From contig NZ_LLXV01000021.1 in the NCBI RefSeq assembly GCF_001431665.1, positions 186,001 through 250,000 on the forward strand: DNA of 64,000 nt, written 5' to 3'. The translations under genes were made by a program, and so were the position numbers. This document shows, piece after piece, positions 25,049 through 33,338 of this stretch (its first letter is position 1; each line of letters starts with the position of its first letter). The notes under the pieces are model-generated. The model saw only the letters and a program-made list of their open reading frames with translations, had not been told where the DNA came from and made no database searches. This DNA comes from Stenotrophomonas beteli (GTDB lineage: Bacteria > Pseudomonadota > Gammaproteobacteria > Xanthomonadales > Xanthomonadaceae).

Positions 25049-25843
25049 TCAGCCCCCCTGCTCGGCCAGCGGCAGTTCGGCTGGCTTCACTCCCGCCGCT
25101 TCCAGGATGCTGTCGGCCACCTGCGCCGGATGCGAAAGCAGCGAGACGTGGCTGCTACCGATCGATTGCAGCTGCGCGCCAATGCGCTTTGCGGTGGCGG
25201 CCTGCAGCTGCGGCGACAGCATGCGGTCATCGCGGCTGAGCACGTACCAGCTCGGCTTGCTGCGCCACGCCGCAACGTTCACCACTTCGCCCAGCGCGCT
25301 GGCCTTCAACGGGACCTGCGTGCTGTACAGCAGTGCGGCCGACTTTTTCATCACATCCGGCGCGAAGTCCTGGGCGACAGCGTCAGCTGGCAACGTCAGG
25401 TAGCCATCCCTCTCCTGCAGGCGGGCCAGGCCAGGACCGGCCGGGAAACCTTCGCCCTGTTGCGCCGAAGATTGCCCTGCATCCGGTGCGAAGGCCGCCA
25501 CATACACCAGCGCCTGCACCTTCGGGTCATTGCCCGCTTCGGTGATGACCGTGCCACCCCAGCTGTGGCCGACCAGCACCACCTTGCCGGGCGCAGCGGC
25601 AATCGCGCGACGGGTGGCGGCGACGTCATCGGCCAATGAGGTGAGCGGATTCTGTACCGCCACTGCCGGCAGCTTCCAGTCATGCAGGGTGCTGATGACC
25701 TTGCTCCAGCTGGAGCCATCGGCGAAGGCGCCGTGCACCAGGATGACGGTGGGCGGTGCTGCGGTATCGGCCTGGGCAGCGAAGGCGGGGGCGGCTGCGC
25801 TGGCAAGGGCGAGAGCAGCAGCAAGCAACGAGGTACGGATCAT
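25049..25843 (-). CDS. Secreted alpha/beta hydrolase
   Basis: A 264-residue exported hydrolase. A signal peptide (residues 1-23) precedes 'VILVHGAFADGSSW' (oxyanion-hole region) and the nucleophile elbow 'VLVGHSWGGTVI'; a C-terminal 'SHVSLLSHPAQVADSI' provides a likely catalytic histidine. The pattern matches small esterase-like hydrolases with HGxFxDG motifs; the substrate is unknown. The ATG at 25843 is preferred over an upstream in-frame start because GGAG lies eight bases before it and it begins the signal peptide. It heads the operon of hydrolase, thioredoxin and two-component genes. Confidence 0.8.
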   Translation of the reverse strand: MIRTSLLAAALALASAAAPAFAAQADTAAPPTVILVHGAFADGSSWSKVISTLHDWKLPAVAVQNPLTSLADDVAATRRAIAAAPGKVVLVGHSWGGTVITEAGNDPKVQALVYVAAFAPDAGQSSAQQGEGFPAGPGLARLQERDGYLTLPADAVAQDFAPDVMKKSAALLYSTQVPLKASALGEVVNVAAWRSKPSWYVLSRDDRMLSPQLQAATAKRIGAQLQSIGSSHVSLLSHPAQVADSILEAAGVKPAELPLAEQGG

Positions 25844-26185
25844 GGGAAGCGCTCCGGTGTTGGGAGTGGCCATTTCCGCCTGCCGGTGTATCGGCGCTGT
25901 TTCTTCGCGGCGCGGAGTTGTAACGGACTGTAGGGCGCAGGCGGGTTTCTACAGTGGGATACATTCGGGCGCCGGTCCTGCCCGGGCGCTACCGGGCGGA
26001 TATCGCTCCCCGCACGCGGGCGCGCAACGCCCCGATGTGCGTCAACGGATCGTCTTTGTATCTGACTGTACGAAACCCCGGCCGCGGCCACAGTCGCTGA
26101 CAAAACCCCGGGCAACGGCACACGTTGCCGATACCTGCGCCGCCTGGAATGGCCTCCATCGACCACTGGCCCGCAGGACACCACC
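25844..26185. other. 342-base divergent region between the hydrolase operon and hvfX
   Basis: No gene seen. It contains a 7-bp perfect inverted repeat ACTGTAG (25927-25933) with CTACAGT (25949-25955) near the hydrolase start, and a second one, GGCAACG with CGTTGCC (26111-26129, 5-base spacer), in the hvfX leader. They may be operators or leader hairpins. No promoter elements are certain. Confidence 0.5.
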
Positions 26186-26830
26186 ATGATCAGCACCGCC
26201 TCTTCCGTGTATACCCCCCGCCTGGACGCCGTCGGCCGCTGGCTCTCGCCGTTGGCGCTGCGCACCCTGCTGGCCTGGGAGTTCTTTGAATCCGGCCGCG
26301 GGAAGCTGGGCGGCCAGAACTGGTTCGCCGACCTGGAAGGCCGCTTCCCGTTCCCGTTCTCCGCCCTGCCCGCGTCGCTGAACTGGCAGCTGGCCACCTG
26401 GCTGGAACTGGTGGGTGCGGTGATGCTGCTGCTCGGCCTGGCCACGCGCTCGGTGGCCTACGTCTTCTGGGTGTTGACGGTGGTCGCCATCGCCGCCGTG
26501 CACTGGCCCGACCAGTGGAACGGCCTGGGTGAACTGTGGCAGGGCTATGCGATCACCGACCAGGGCTACGGCAACTTCAAGCTGCCGCTGCTGTTCCTGG
26601 CCATGCTGCTGCCATTGATCCTCAACGGCGGTGGCGCGCTCAGCGTGGACCGGCTGCTGGCCGGCCCACAGCATGCCCCCGTCGGCAACGACGGCCTGGG
26701 CTGGGGCGTCAGCCTGATCGCCCTGTTGCTGCCGGTGGCGGCGCTGTTGCCCGGCATCGGTTTCGGCGGCGCCCTGCTCGGTGGCGTGCTGCTGCTGGGC
26801 TATCTGCTGCGTCGCCGCCGCGCCGCGTGA
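26186..26830 (+). CDS. hvfX: DoxX-family membrane protein of the hvf (bufferin) cluster
   Basis: A 214-residue protein with DoxX features: '[19 protein letters not shown]', '[13 protein letters not shown]', several hydrophobic helices (about 60-85, 90-105, 135-150, 165-200). In hvf/MNIO clusters a DoxX gene (hvfX) accompanies the peptide and its maturation enzymes, and here it lies 96 bases upstream of hvfA. It probably sits in the inner membrane; its role in export, electron transfer or protection is not known. The symbol follows the cluster convention. Confidence 0.82.
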   Translation: MISTASSVYTPRLDAVGRWLSPLALRTLLAWEFFESGRGKLGGQNWFADLEGRFPFPFSALPASLNWQLATWLELVGAVMLLLGLATRSVAYVFWVLTVVAIAAVHWPDQWNGLGELWQGYAITDQGYGNFKLPLLFLAMLLPLILNGGGALSVDRLLAGPQHAPVGNDGLGWGVSLIALLLPVAALLPGIGFGGALLGGVLLLGYLLRRRRAA

Positions 26831-26891
26831 GCCGCCTCCCCCTGTTCCCGAACGTTTCCCTTTCCGTCGCCTCTTCGGCGGCGTCCATCCC

Positions 26892-26910
26892 GCACGCCCC
26901 GCGTGCTTTC
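26892..26910 (+). terminator. Terminator-like hairpin between hvfX and hvfA
   Basis: GCACGC, CCC, GCGTGC followed by TTTCCC: a 6-bp stem with a three-base loop directly before the hvfA Shine-Dalgarno. It might lower or reset transcription, or protect the 5' end of the peptide mRNA. Confidence 0.4.
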
Positions 26911-26926
26911 CCAAGGAGTCACCACC

Positions 26927-27403
26927 ATGTCCGTCTCGACCAAGAACACCCCCTCCTCCCGCCTGCCGCGCATCGGTGCCATCGGCATCGCCCTGGCCGG
27001 TGGCCTGCTGCTGGCCGGCCAGGCCGCGGCGATCCAACCGCTGGCGATCAGCGCGGTGGCCATGAGCGCCGCCGCTGAAGGCAAGTGCGGTGAAGGCAAG
27101 TGCGGGGCCAACAAGGCCACCACTGGCACGCCCGCCGGCAAGGCCAAGGTGGCCGAGGGCCAGTGTGGCGAAGGCAAGTGCGGCGACGCCTCGTTTGCCC
27201 GCACCGACCGCGACCACGACGGCAAGGTCTCGCGCGCCGAGTTCAACGCTGTGGCCGCCAAGCGTGCCGCCGAGTTCGACCGCATCGACACCGACCACGA
27301 CGGTTACATCAGCGAGCAGGAAGCGCACGACTACCTGCGCAGCGTCTACACCGCCAACGGCAAGCCGATGCCGAAGGGCCTGTTCTCCCGCGTTGCCGAT
27401 TGA
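26927..27403 (+). CDS. hvfA: HvfA-type RiPP precursor with EGKCG motifs and two C-terminal EF-hands
   Basis: A 158-residue exported protein. The N-terminal signal-like region is basic then hydrophobic (about residues 12-36). Residues 51-60 ([10 protein letters not shown]) and 77-86 ([10 protein letters not shown]) hold four Cys-Gly motifs, the sites converted to oxazolone/thioamide copper ligands by HvfBC-type enzymes in known relatives. Residues 94-105 and 121-132 match the EF-hand loop with Asp at positions 1, 3, 5 and Glu at 12 ('[12 protein letters not shown]' and '[12 protein letters not shown]'). The start ATG 26927 has AAGGAGTC upstream. Most HvfA-like peptides end near their Cys motifs; a fused EF-hand pair suggests calcium binding as well. 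Confidence 0.85.
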   Translation: MSVSTKNTPSSRLPRIGAIGIALAGGLLLAGQAAAIQPLAISAVAMSAAAEGKCGEGKCGANKATTGTPAGKAKVAEGQCGEGKCGDASFARTDRDHDGKVSRAEFNAVAAKRAAEFDRIDTDHDGYISEQEAHDYLRSVYTANGKPMPKGLFSRVAD

Positions 27404-27416
27404 TCCACGTTCACCC

Positions 27417-27448
27417 GGCGCCGCCTTCAGGGCGGCGCCCTCTCTCTG
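27417..27448 (+). terminator. Strong hairpin after hvfA, possible partial terminator
   Basis: GGCGCCGCC, TTCAG, GGCGGCGCC then CTCTCTCT: a perfect 9-bp stem in the short gap between the precursor gene and hvfB. A leaky terminator here would give much more peptide than enzyme mRNA, as is common in peptide clusters. The T-run is weak, so the reading is tentative. Confidence 0.5.
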
Positions 27449-27459
27449 GAGCATCCGCC

Positions 27460-28305
27460 ATGTCCCTGCCCCTGCCCACCAACGCCGCAGGTCTTGGCCT
27501 GCGCCGTGGCCTGATCGACGAACTGCTGGCAATGCCGGCCGGTGCCATCGACTTCCTCGAAGTCTCCCCCGACAACTGGATCGGCGTCGGCGGTGCACAC
27601 GGTGCCGCGCTGCGCCAACTCAGCGAGCGCCACCCCTTGACCTGCCACGGCCTGGCGCTGTCGCTGGGCGGTCCTGATCCGCTGGACCGCATCCTGCTGG
27701 CACAGACCCGAGCCTTCCTCGACCTGCACCAGGTGCAGCTGTACAGCGAACACCTGAGCTACTGCGCCGCCGGTGGACATGTCTATGACCTGCTGCCGCT
27801 GCCGTTCACCGCCGAGGCCGTACATCATGTCGCCGGTCGCATCGCCCAGGTGCAGGACATCCTGGGCCGACGCATCGCCGTGGAGAACATCTCCTACTAC
27901 GCCGTGGCGGGCGCGGACATGAGCGAGATCGACTTCATCAACGCCGTGCTCGCCGAAGCCGACTGCGACCTGCTGCTGGACGTCAACAATGTCTTCGTCA
28001 ACGCCTGCAACAACGGTTACGACGCCTTCGAATTCCTGGCCCGCGTGCCGCCCCACCGTGTCGCCTCGCTGCACGTAGCGGGCCACTTCGATGAAGACGA
28101 TGGCTTCAAGATCGATACCCACGGCGCGCCGGTGAAAGGCGTGGTCTGGGCGCTGTTGCGCGAGGCCTATGCGCGCGTGGGCGTGCGCCCCACGCTGCTC
28201 GAACGCGACTTCAACTTTCCGCCGCTCGCAGAGTTGCTGGCCGAGGTTGCGCAGATCCGCCAAGCGCAGGTCGAGGCACGCTGGCCCGAGGTGGCCCATG
28301 GCTGA
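27460..28305 (+). CDS. hvfB: MNIO (DUF692) enzyme, HvfB-like
   Basis: A 281-residue TIM-barrel protein of the multinuclear non-heme iron oxidative (DUF692) family, which modifies cysteine residues of HvfA-type peptides. Conserved elements: '[12 protein letters not shown]', '[10 protein letters not shown]', 'LYSEHLSYC', '[11 protein letters not shown]', '[18 protein letters not shown]', '[11 protein letters not shown]' and 'DTHGAPV', which include the His/Asp/Glu metal ligands. No signal peptide, so it works in the cytoplasm before export. The ATG at 27460 has GGAG eight bases upstream. It overlaps hvfC by eight bases. Confidence 0.88.
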   Translation: MSLPLPTNAAGLGLRRGLIDELLAMPAGAIDFLEVSPDNWIGVGGAHGAALRQLSERHPLTCHGLALSLGGPDPLDRILLAQTRAFLDLHQVQLYSEHLSYCAAGGHVYDLLPLPFTAEAVHHVAGRIAQVQDILGRRIAVENISYYAVAGADMSEIDFINAVLAEADCDLLLDVNNVFVNACNNGYDAFEFLARVPPHRVASLHVAGHFDEDDGFKIDTHGAPVKGVVWALLREAYARVGVRPTLLERDFNFPPLAELLAEVAQIRQAQVEARWPEVAHG

Positions 28306-29032
28306 GTCGCTGGCCATCCTGCAACGGCGCTGGGCCGATCATGTGCGCGATCCATCACTGGCCGCACCCGCTGGCATCGGGGCGCGCAGGCTGGCGCTAT
28401 ACCGCCGCCTGTGCATCGACAGCCTGGACACCTTGCTGGCCGGCAGCCTGCCGCGCCTGCAACAACAGTTGGGCACGCCGCGCTGGCGCGACACAGTGGA
28501 GCACTACTACGCCAGCCACGCCTGCCAGACCCCGTTGTTCCCACGGATCGCCGGCGAGTTCGCGGACTGGCTGGCGGTGCAGGACGCGCTGGCACTGCCA
28601 GGCTGGGCAGCGGAACTGGCGCACTACGAGAGCACGCAGCAGTCGCTGCACATTGAAGCGCGTGACGCTGGGTGTCTGCTGCACCGTGTTCCCCTGGACA
28701 GTGATGTGCTCGCGGTTTCGCCGTTGGTGCGAGTGCTGGGCTACCAGTGGCCGGTACATGAAGACGAGGCGCTTGAGCCGGTGTTGAGCGCAGCACCCAC
28801 GCTGCTGGTGATCCGGCGCGTCGCCGGTTTCAGCCTGCAGGTCGAGGAACTGTCATCGCTGGCCTACGCGCTGCTATCGGTGTTCGGCAACGACGGCGCG
28901 CCGGTGGTTGAGGCGCTGCAAGCGCTGTCCGAAACACATGACGTGGCAACAGACGCATTGCGTGCGGCCTGCGTGCCCGTTCTGGGCGAGCTGTGCATGG
29001 CAGGCGTGCTGGTTGCATTGCCTGCTTCCTGA
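28298..29032 (+). CDS. hvfC: HvfC-like partner protein (DUF2063) of the MNIO enzyme
   Basis: A 244-residue protein beginning '[16 protein letters not shown]' with '[17 protein letters not shown]', the pattern of the DUF2063 (putative DNA-binding) family that pairs with MNIO enzymes and binds the precursor peptide. It has no metal-binding motif of its own and is presumed to dock the leader of HvfA to HvfB. The ATG overlaps the end of hvfB by eight bases, so they are coupled. A SMAG repeat follows immediately. Confidence 0.85.
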   Translation: MAESLAILQRRWADHVRDPSLAAPAGIGARRLALYRRLCIDSLDTLLAGSLPRLQQQLGTPRWRDTVEHYYASHACQTPLFPRIAGEFADWLAVQDALALPGWAAELAHYESTQQSLHIEARDAGCLLHRVPLDSDVLAVSPLVRVLGYQWPVHEDEALEPVLSAAPTLLVIRRVAGFSLQVEELSSLAYALLSVFGNDGAPVVEALQALSETHDVATDALRAACVPVLGELCMAGVLVALPAS

Positions 29033-29033
29033 G

Positions 29034-29058
29034 GTTGCCGGCCAGCGGCCGGCACTAC
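29034..29058 (-). repeat. SMAG repeat after hvfC
   Basis: GTTGCCGGCCAGCGGCCGGC then ACTAC, two bases past the hvfC stop; a likely mRNA 3' hairpin of the hvf operon. Confidence 0.8.
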
Positions 29059-29082
29059 CGCCCCCTACTTCGAGGTCTCATC

Positions 29083-29721
29083 ATGGCTGCTTCCAACACT
29101 TCCTTCCTGCACGGCTGGCGCCTGTTCCTGGCCATCGCCGTGGTCCTGATCGCGCTCGCGCTTGCGGCCTTCGCCCTGTATCCCGATGCAGCCGAAGGCA
29201 GCCGTGCGGCGATCCGGGTCACTGCACGCACATCATTCCTGCTGTTCCTGACGGCGTTCACGGCATCGTCGTTCGCCAGCCTGCTGCCCGGCCCGTTCAC
29301 CCGCTTCCTGCTGCGCGAACGGCGCATCATCGGCCTGTCCTTCGCGTTCTCGCACCTGCTGCATGCCATCGCCATCACCAGTTTCGGCATCCTCAACCCG
29401 GCGTTCTGGCCAGCACGGTCCGCGCTGGCCAACCTCCCGGGCACGGTGGGCTACATTGCCATCCTGGCGCTGGCCATCACCTCGCACCGGGGGCTCGCCC
29501 GGCGCATGGGACCCACCGCCTGGCGTCGCCTGCACGTCACCGGCATGTGGATCATCGCGGCGGTGTTCACCTACTCGTACTTCAAGCGCGTGCCGGGCAA
29601 CTTCTGGTATGCGGTGCCGTCGGCGCTGCTGTTCACCGCCTTCGTGGTGCGCTGGATCGCAAAGCGGGCGCAGGCGTTGCGCCGAAGTGCGCACGCGCGA
29701 CCGCCGCTGCGGGCGGCCTGA
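29083..29721 (+). CDS. Ferric reductase-like transmembrane protein
   Basis: A 212-residue protein with about six hydrophobic helices, resembling the ferric reductase-like transmembrane (heme b) domain family: histidines in 'SHLLHAIAITSFGIL' and 'WRRLHVTGMWIIAAVF' are spaced like the heme-ligating pairs. It lies just after the hvf genes in the same direction, past the SMAG repeat. Membrane electron transfer (e.g. copper or iron reduction) would fit the metal context but is only inferred. The ATG at 29083 opens the first hydrophobic segment cleanly. Confidence 0.7.
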   Translation: MAASNTSFLHGWRLFLAIAVVLIALALAAFALYPDAAEGSRAAIRVTARTSFLLFLTAFTASSFASLLPGPFTRFLLRERRIIGLSFAFSHLLHAIAITSFGILNPAFWPARSALANLPGTVGYIAILALAITSHRGLARRMGPTAWRRLHVTGMWIIAAVFTYSYFKRVPGNFWYAVPSALLFTAFVVRWIAKRAQALRRSAHARPPLRAA

Positions 29722-29727
29722 CGGGCC

Positions 29728-29768
29728 GGGGTCAGATCCCTTTGCCAAAGGCAAAGGGATCTGACCCC
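29728..29768. repeat. Perfect GGGGTCAG palindrome
   Basis: Arms of 19 bases (GGGGTCAGATCCCTTTGCC) with AAA loop and a perfect reverse complement. The cleanest copy of this repeat family in the window. It lies between two convergent genes and could end both transcripts. Confidence 0.85.
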
Positions 29769-29783
29769 ATCATGCCGTCCCCA

Positions 29784-30200
29784 TCAGCCATCACGGGTGG
29801 CGCGATAGGCCGCGTAGGCATCGAGGATCTTCTGCAGCCGCACATGCTGCTTCGTTCCCATGGAAACCTGCCGCACGCGCTTCAGCAGCGTCTTCCACAT
29901 GTATCCGCAACGGAAGAAGTACGGCCGCACTTCGAGGAAGGTCAGCGCGACATCCAGCGTATCTGGGTCGCGTTCGGCAAGTTGCTTCAGCGCGTTGGCG
30001 TAGCCACCCGGAAACGCCAGCCGCTCGTAGTGCTGTTGGAACTGCGCGCAGGCCTGGGCGTGCAGCAGCTTCTGTTCCGGGTCACGCCAGCGCGACGCAG
30101 CACTCCCGCGGATGGCCCGCTGCAGCCGGTTGATCTCATCGGCATTGGCGCGGATCAGGCGTTCCATCGGGGCGCGGGGATGGGACAGGGTTTCTTCCAT
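29784..30200 (-). CDS. Small hypothetical protein
   Basis: A 138-residue soluble, basic protein I do not recognise. It is rich in Arg, Gln and aromatic residues ('GGYANALKQLAERDPDTLDV', 'RPYFFRCGYMWKTLLKRV') and predicted to be mostly helical. No signal peptide or membrane segment. The start at 30200 has no strong Shine-Dalgarno, so it is uncertain; Met12 is an alternative. The gene is enclosed by two GGGGTCAG palindromes, 16 bases beyond its stop and 12 bases before its start. Confidence 0.55.
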   Translation of the reverse strand: MEETLSHPRAPMERLIRANADEINRLQRAIRGSAASRWRDPEQKLLHAQACAQFQQHYERLAFPGGYANALKQLAERDPDTLDVALTFLEVRPYFFRCGYMWKTLLKRVRQVSMGTKQHVRLQKILDAYAAYRATRDG

Positions 30201-30211
30201 GTGGTTTGCCA

Positions 30212-30252
30212 GGGGTCAGACCCCTTTCCCGCAGGGAAAAGGGTCTGACCCC
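30212..30252. repeat. GGGGTCAG palindrome with one arm mismatch
   Basis: GGGGTCAGACCCCTTTCCC, GCA, then GGGAAAAGGGTCTGACCCC: 18 of 19 arm positions pair. It lies between the small hypothetical gene and the metallophosphoesterase stop. Confidence 0.8.
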
Positions 30253-30260
30253 GCCTAAGG

Positions 30261-31397
30261 TCACGGCGCGCGGCGCAATGTCACCAGGGTGATCTCCGAC
30301 GGTACGCCGATGCGCGCCGGAAAACCCGCCCAGAGGCCGGCCCCGTTGCTCACGTACAGGGTCATGCCATCCACGTCGTAGCGGCCGGAGACGAAGTCCC
30401 CGTTGGCCCGCTTCACCAGCTGGTCCATGCCGATGATCTGCCCGCCGTGGGTATGCCCGGACAGCTGCAGCTTCACCCCGCGCGCCGCCGCCTCGCGCGC
30501 ATTGCGCGGGCGATGATCGAGCAGGATCACCGGCGCGGACGGATCGGCACCGGCCAATGCGGCGTCCAGATCCGGCAGCGGCAGGCCGTAGCGTGCGGCC
30601 ACCGGATCGGTGACGCCGGCGATGGTCAGCGCCGCATCGCCGCGCCGCACCTGCAGGTGGCTGTTCTCCAGCACCTGCATGTGCAGCGCGCGGAACGCCT
30701 GCATCCACGCCTGGTACTGCGCGTAGTACTCGTGGTTGCCGGTGATGGCGACGACGCCGTCCGGCGCGCGCAGGTCCGCGAGTGGACGCGCGTCGTCACG
30801 GCGGGCCTCGACGCTGCCGTCGATCAGGTCGCCGGTGATCACCACCAGGTCCGGCGTCAGTGCGTTGCTCTCGTCCACCACCCGGCGCACCCAGTCGCCG
30901 GTCAGCAGGCGGCTGGCATGGATGTCGGTCAGCTGCAGCACGCGATAGCCGTCGAACGCAGCGGGCAGCCCGGCGATGCTCACCTCGATCTGCCGGGGCT
31001 TGGGCACCGCCATGCCCTGGCTGACGCCATACCCACTGACCAGCAGGGCCAGCATGCCGGCCGCCGGTCGCAGGTTCCGCGTGCGCAATGCGGCTACCGT
31101 ACGTGGCCAGCGCAGCAGGCGGGAAGCGAGCAGGCCCACGTCCAGCGGCAGGATCAGCAACGCCAACAGCAACACCGCCGTGGAGCCGGTGGCCAGCGTG
31201 GCGATGGCCAGTTTCGGAATCTCGGGCGATGCCATCGTGCCCCAGAAGGTGGCCACGATGCGCAGCTGCACGGCCATGGCCACCACCAGCAGCGACAGCA
31301 CGACCTTCAACCCGATGGGCATGCGCAGCGGCCAGAACAGGCGCCAGGCCACATACAGGCCCATCAACAGACCGATCGTACTCAGCACTGCAACCAT
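30261..31397 (-). CDS. Membrane metallophosphoesterase, YkuE/YaeI-like
   Basis: A 378-residue protein. Four hydrophobic segments occupy the first 130 residues, followed by a calcineurin-like phosphoesterase domain with the metal-binding blocks 'VLQLTDIHASRLL', 'VVITGDLIDGSV', 'VAITGNHEYYAQY' and 'LQLSGHTHGGQIIG'. The family includes YkuE and YaeI, some of which act on lipid-like phosphates at the cell envelope. The active site probably faces the periplasm. It is monocistronic, with repeats on both sides. Confidence 0.85.
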   Translation of the reverse strand: MVAVLSTIGLLMGLYVAWRLFWPLRMPIGLKVVLSLLVVAMAVQLRIVATFWGTMASPEIPKLAIATLATGSTAVLLLALLILPLDVGLLASRLLRWPRTVAALRTRNLRPAAGMLALLVSGYGVSQGMAVPKPRQIEVSIAGLPAAFDGYRVLQLTDIHASRLLTGDWVRRVVDESNALTPDLVVITGDLIDGSVEARRDDARPLADLRAPDGVVAITGNHEYYAQYQAWMQAFRALHMQVLENSHLQVRRGDAALTIAGVTDPVAARYGLPLPDLDAALAGADPSAPVILLDHRPRNAREAAARGVKLQLSGHTHGGQIIGMDQLVKRANGDFVSGRYDVDGMTLYVSNGAGLWAGFPARIGVPSEITLVTLRRAP

Positions 31398-31446
31398 CCA
31401 TGACAGAAAGCGGGCCCGCCATGGTGACGGCTGCGGGCTGGATTGT

Positions 31447-31504
31447 GTAGAGCCGAGCCCATGCCCGGCTGCTCAGGAAGCCGTCGAGCATGGCTCGACT
31501 CTAC
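31447..31504. repeat. Inverted SMAG dimer
   Basis: GTAGAGCCGAGCCCATGCCCGGCT and the reverse-facing GCCGTCGAGCATGGCTCGAC ending CTAC are about 10 bases apart, between the phosphoesterase and TerC-family genes. Confidence 0.75.
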
Positions 31505-31531
31505 AGAACCCCAATCGCGCAGCGCTCGACG

Positions 31532-33070
31532 CTACAGATGGCCCAGGCGTTCCACCCGCAGGCGGGCGATGCGGCGCTTCTCCATCGCCAGCACGGTGAT
31601 GCGTATGCCGGCCACCGCCACCGCATCACCGATGTCCGGCAGGCGGCCCAGCTGCTCCAGCACCAGCCCGGAGATGGTCATGTAGTCGGCACTGCGCGGC
31701 AACGACACACCGGTCAGCCGCTGCAGGTCGTCCAGGGTCAACGCGCCATCAGCCTCCCAGCAATCTTCGCCCTGCGCGACCACGCCATAGCGTTCGTCCT
31801 GGGTATCCACCAGGTCACCGGCAATGGCCGCCAGCAGGTCGTTGGCGGTGACCAGGCCTTCCACGCTGCCGTACTCGTCCACCGCCACCGCCAGCGGCAC
31901 CGGGTGCTGGCGGATCAGTTCCAGCGCCTGCAAGGCACTGGCACTGGACAGCACGTACTGCGGCTCGCGCAGGTTGCCTTCCAGCTGCAATGGCTTGCCC
32001 TGCAGCAGGTCGGCCAGCAGGTCGCGGCTCTGCACCACGCCACGCAGGCTGTCCAGATCGCCGTCGCCGACCAGCAGGCGGGTGTGCGGTGAGGCCACCA
32101 GGCGTGCGACCACATCGTCCTGCCCACGCGCCAGGTCGATCCACTGCACGTCCGCACGCACGGTCATCACGCTCGACACCGGCCGGTCGGCCAGGCCCAG
32201 CACGCTGCGGATCATCTCGTGTTCGGCCGGCTGCAGGCGCTCTCCGGCGTCCACCGGCTCGTCCACGCTTTCGTCCGCATGGCCATTGGCCGGGCGCGCA
32301 CCGAGCATCCGCAGCACGGCGTCGGCGGTGCGCTGGCGGAACGGCTGGCGGCGCTCGTTGCGCTCACGGTTGAAGCGCACCCACTGGTTGAACGCCTCGA
32401 CCAGGATCGAGAACGCGATGGCCGCGTACAGATATCCCTTCGGGATCTTGTAGCCCAGGCCCTCGGCCACCAGGCTAAAACCGATCATCAGCAGGAAGCC
32501 CAGGCACAGCACCACTACCGTGGGATGCTTGTTGACGAAGCGGGTCAGCGGCTTGCTGGCCAGCAGCATCAATGCCATTGCGATCGTCACCGCGGCGTAC
32601 ATCACGCCCAGGTTGTCGACCATGCCGACTGCGGTGATCACCGAGTCCAGCGAGAACACTGCATCGAGCACCACGATCTGCGCCACCACCATCGCGAAGC
32701 TGGCATAGACCTTCTTGCCATCTTCGTGGTGCTCGCGGCCTTCAAGCCGTTCGTGCAGCTCCATCGTGCCCTTGAACAGCAGGAACAGGCCACCGCCGAG
32801 CAGGATCAGGTCACGCCCGGAGAAACTGTGCTCGAACAGCGTGAGCAGCGGTTCGGTCAGTTTCATGATCCAGGCCAGCGCCGCCAGCAGCACCAGCCGC
32901 ATCAGCAACGCCAGTGCCAGGCCGATTACCCGCGCGCGGTCGCGCTGGTGCGGCGGCAGCTTGTCGGCCAGGATCGCGATGAACACCAGGTTGTCGATGC
33001 CGAGCACAATCTCCAGCACGACCAGGGTTGCAAGGCCCATCCAGATCGAGGGGTCAGCCAACCATTCCAT
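31532..33070 (-). CDS. TerC-family membrane protein with CBS and CorC_HlyC domains (YegH/YoaE-like)
   Basis: A 512-residue protein. Residues 1-215 hold a TerC integral membrane domain with acidic motifs in helices ('[16 protein letters not shown]', '[17 protein letters not shown]'). A pair of CBS domains spans roughly 290-410 ('[16 protein letters not shown]', '[17 protein letters not shown]') and a CorC_HlyC domain follows (about 420-505). Members are linked to metal homeostasis and envelope function; the carried ion is not known. The ATG at 33070 is the first in-frame start. It lies downstream of the XRE gene in the same direction with a 43-base gap. Confidence 0.85.
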   Translation of the reverse strand: MEWLADPSIWMGLATLVVLEIVLGIDNLVFIAILADKLPPHQRDRARVIGLALALLMRLVLLAALAWIMKLTEPLLTLFEHSFSGRDLILLGGGLFLLFKGTMELHERLEGREHHEDGKKVYASFAMVVAQIVVLDAVFSLDSVITAVGMVDNLGVMYAAVTIAMALMLLASKPLTRFVNKHPTVVVLCLGFLLMIGFSLVAEGLGYKIPKGYLYAAIAFSILVEAFNQWVRFNRERNERRQPFRQRTADAVLRMLGARPANGHADESVDEPVDAGERLQPAEHEMIRSVLGLADRPVSSVMTVRADVQWIDLARGQDDVVARLVASPHTRLLVGDGDLDSLRGVVQSRDLLADLLQGKPLQLEGNLREPQYVLSSASALQALELIRQHPVPLAVAVDEYGSVEGLVTANDLLAAIAGDLVDTQDERYGVVAQGEDCWEADGALTLDDLQRLTGVSLPRSADYMTISGLVLEQLGRLPDIGDAVAVAGIRITVLAMEKRRIARLRVERLGHL

Positions 33071-33113
33071 TTCAGGTCCGTTTCGTCAGTAGTTAGGGAA
33101 AAAGGCAAAGCAC

Positions 33114-33338
33114 TCAGTCAGCGCCCTGCGCCTGTGCCGGGTCATGCCCGAGCAGGTCGCCGGGCGTGCACTGCAACTCACGGCAGATCGCATCCAGCGT
33201 GGAAAAGCGGATGGCGCGCGCCTTGCCGGTCTTCAGGATCGACAGATTGGCCAAGGTAATGCCGATACGCCCGGCCAGTTCGGACAGGGTCATGCCCCGT
33301 TCCTGCAGCATGCGGTCCAGGGTGATGACGATCGCCAT
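33114..33338 (-). CDS. XRE-family small regulator paired with DUF2975 (YozG-like)
   Basis: A 74-residue helix-turn-helix protein ('GMTLSELAGRIGITLANLSILKTGK' core, where 'ITLANLSILKTGKARAIRFS' is typical of the YozG group). It is encoded directly after a DUF2975 membrane protein, with the stop and start codons overlapping in TGATG. This two-gene module is widespread, and the regulator is believed to control its own operon. A palindromic site upstream of the pair (33929-33945) is the likely operator. Confidence 0.85.
   Translation of the reverse strand: MAIVITLDRMLQERGMTLSELAGRIGITLANLSILKTGKARAIRFSTLDAICRELQCTPGDLLGHDPAQAQGAD

Noticed and set aside
26186-29032. A methanobactin (mbn) operon
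   Set aside because: The precursor is exported with repeated EGKCG motifs, and the MNIO enzyme is accompanied by DUF2063 and DoxX proteins, which fits hvf/bufferin clusters rather than mbnABC.
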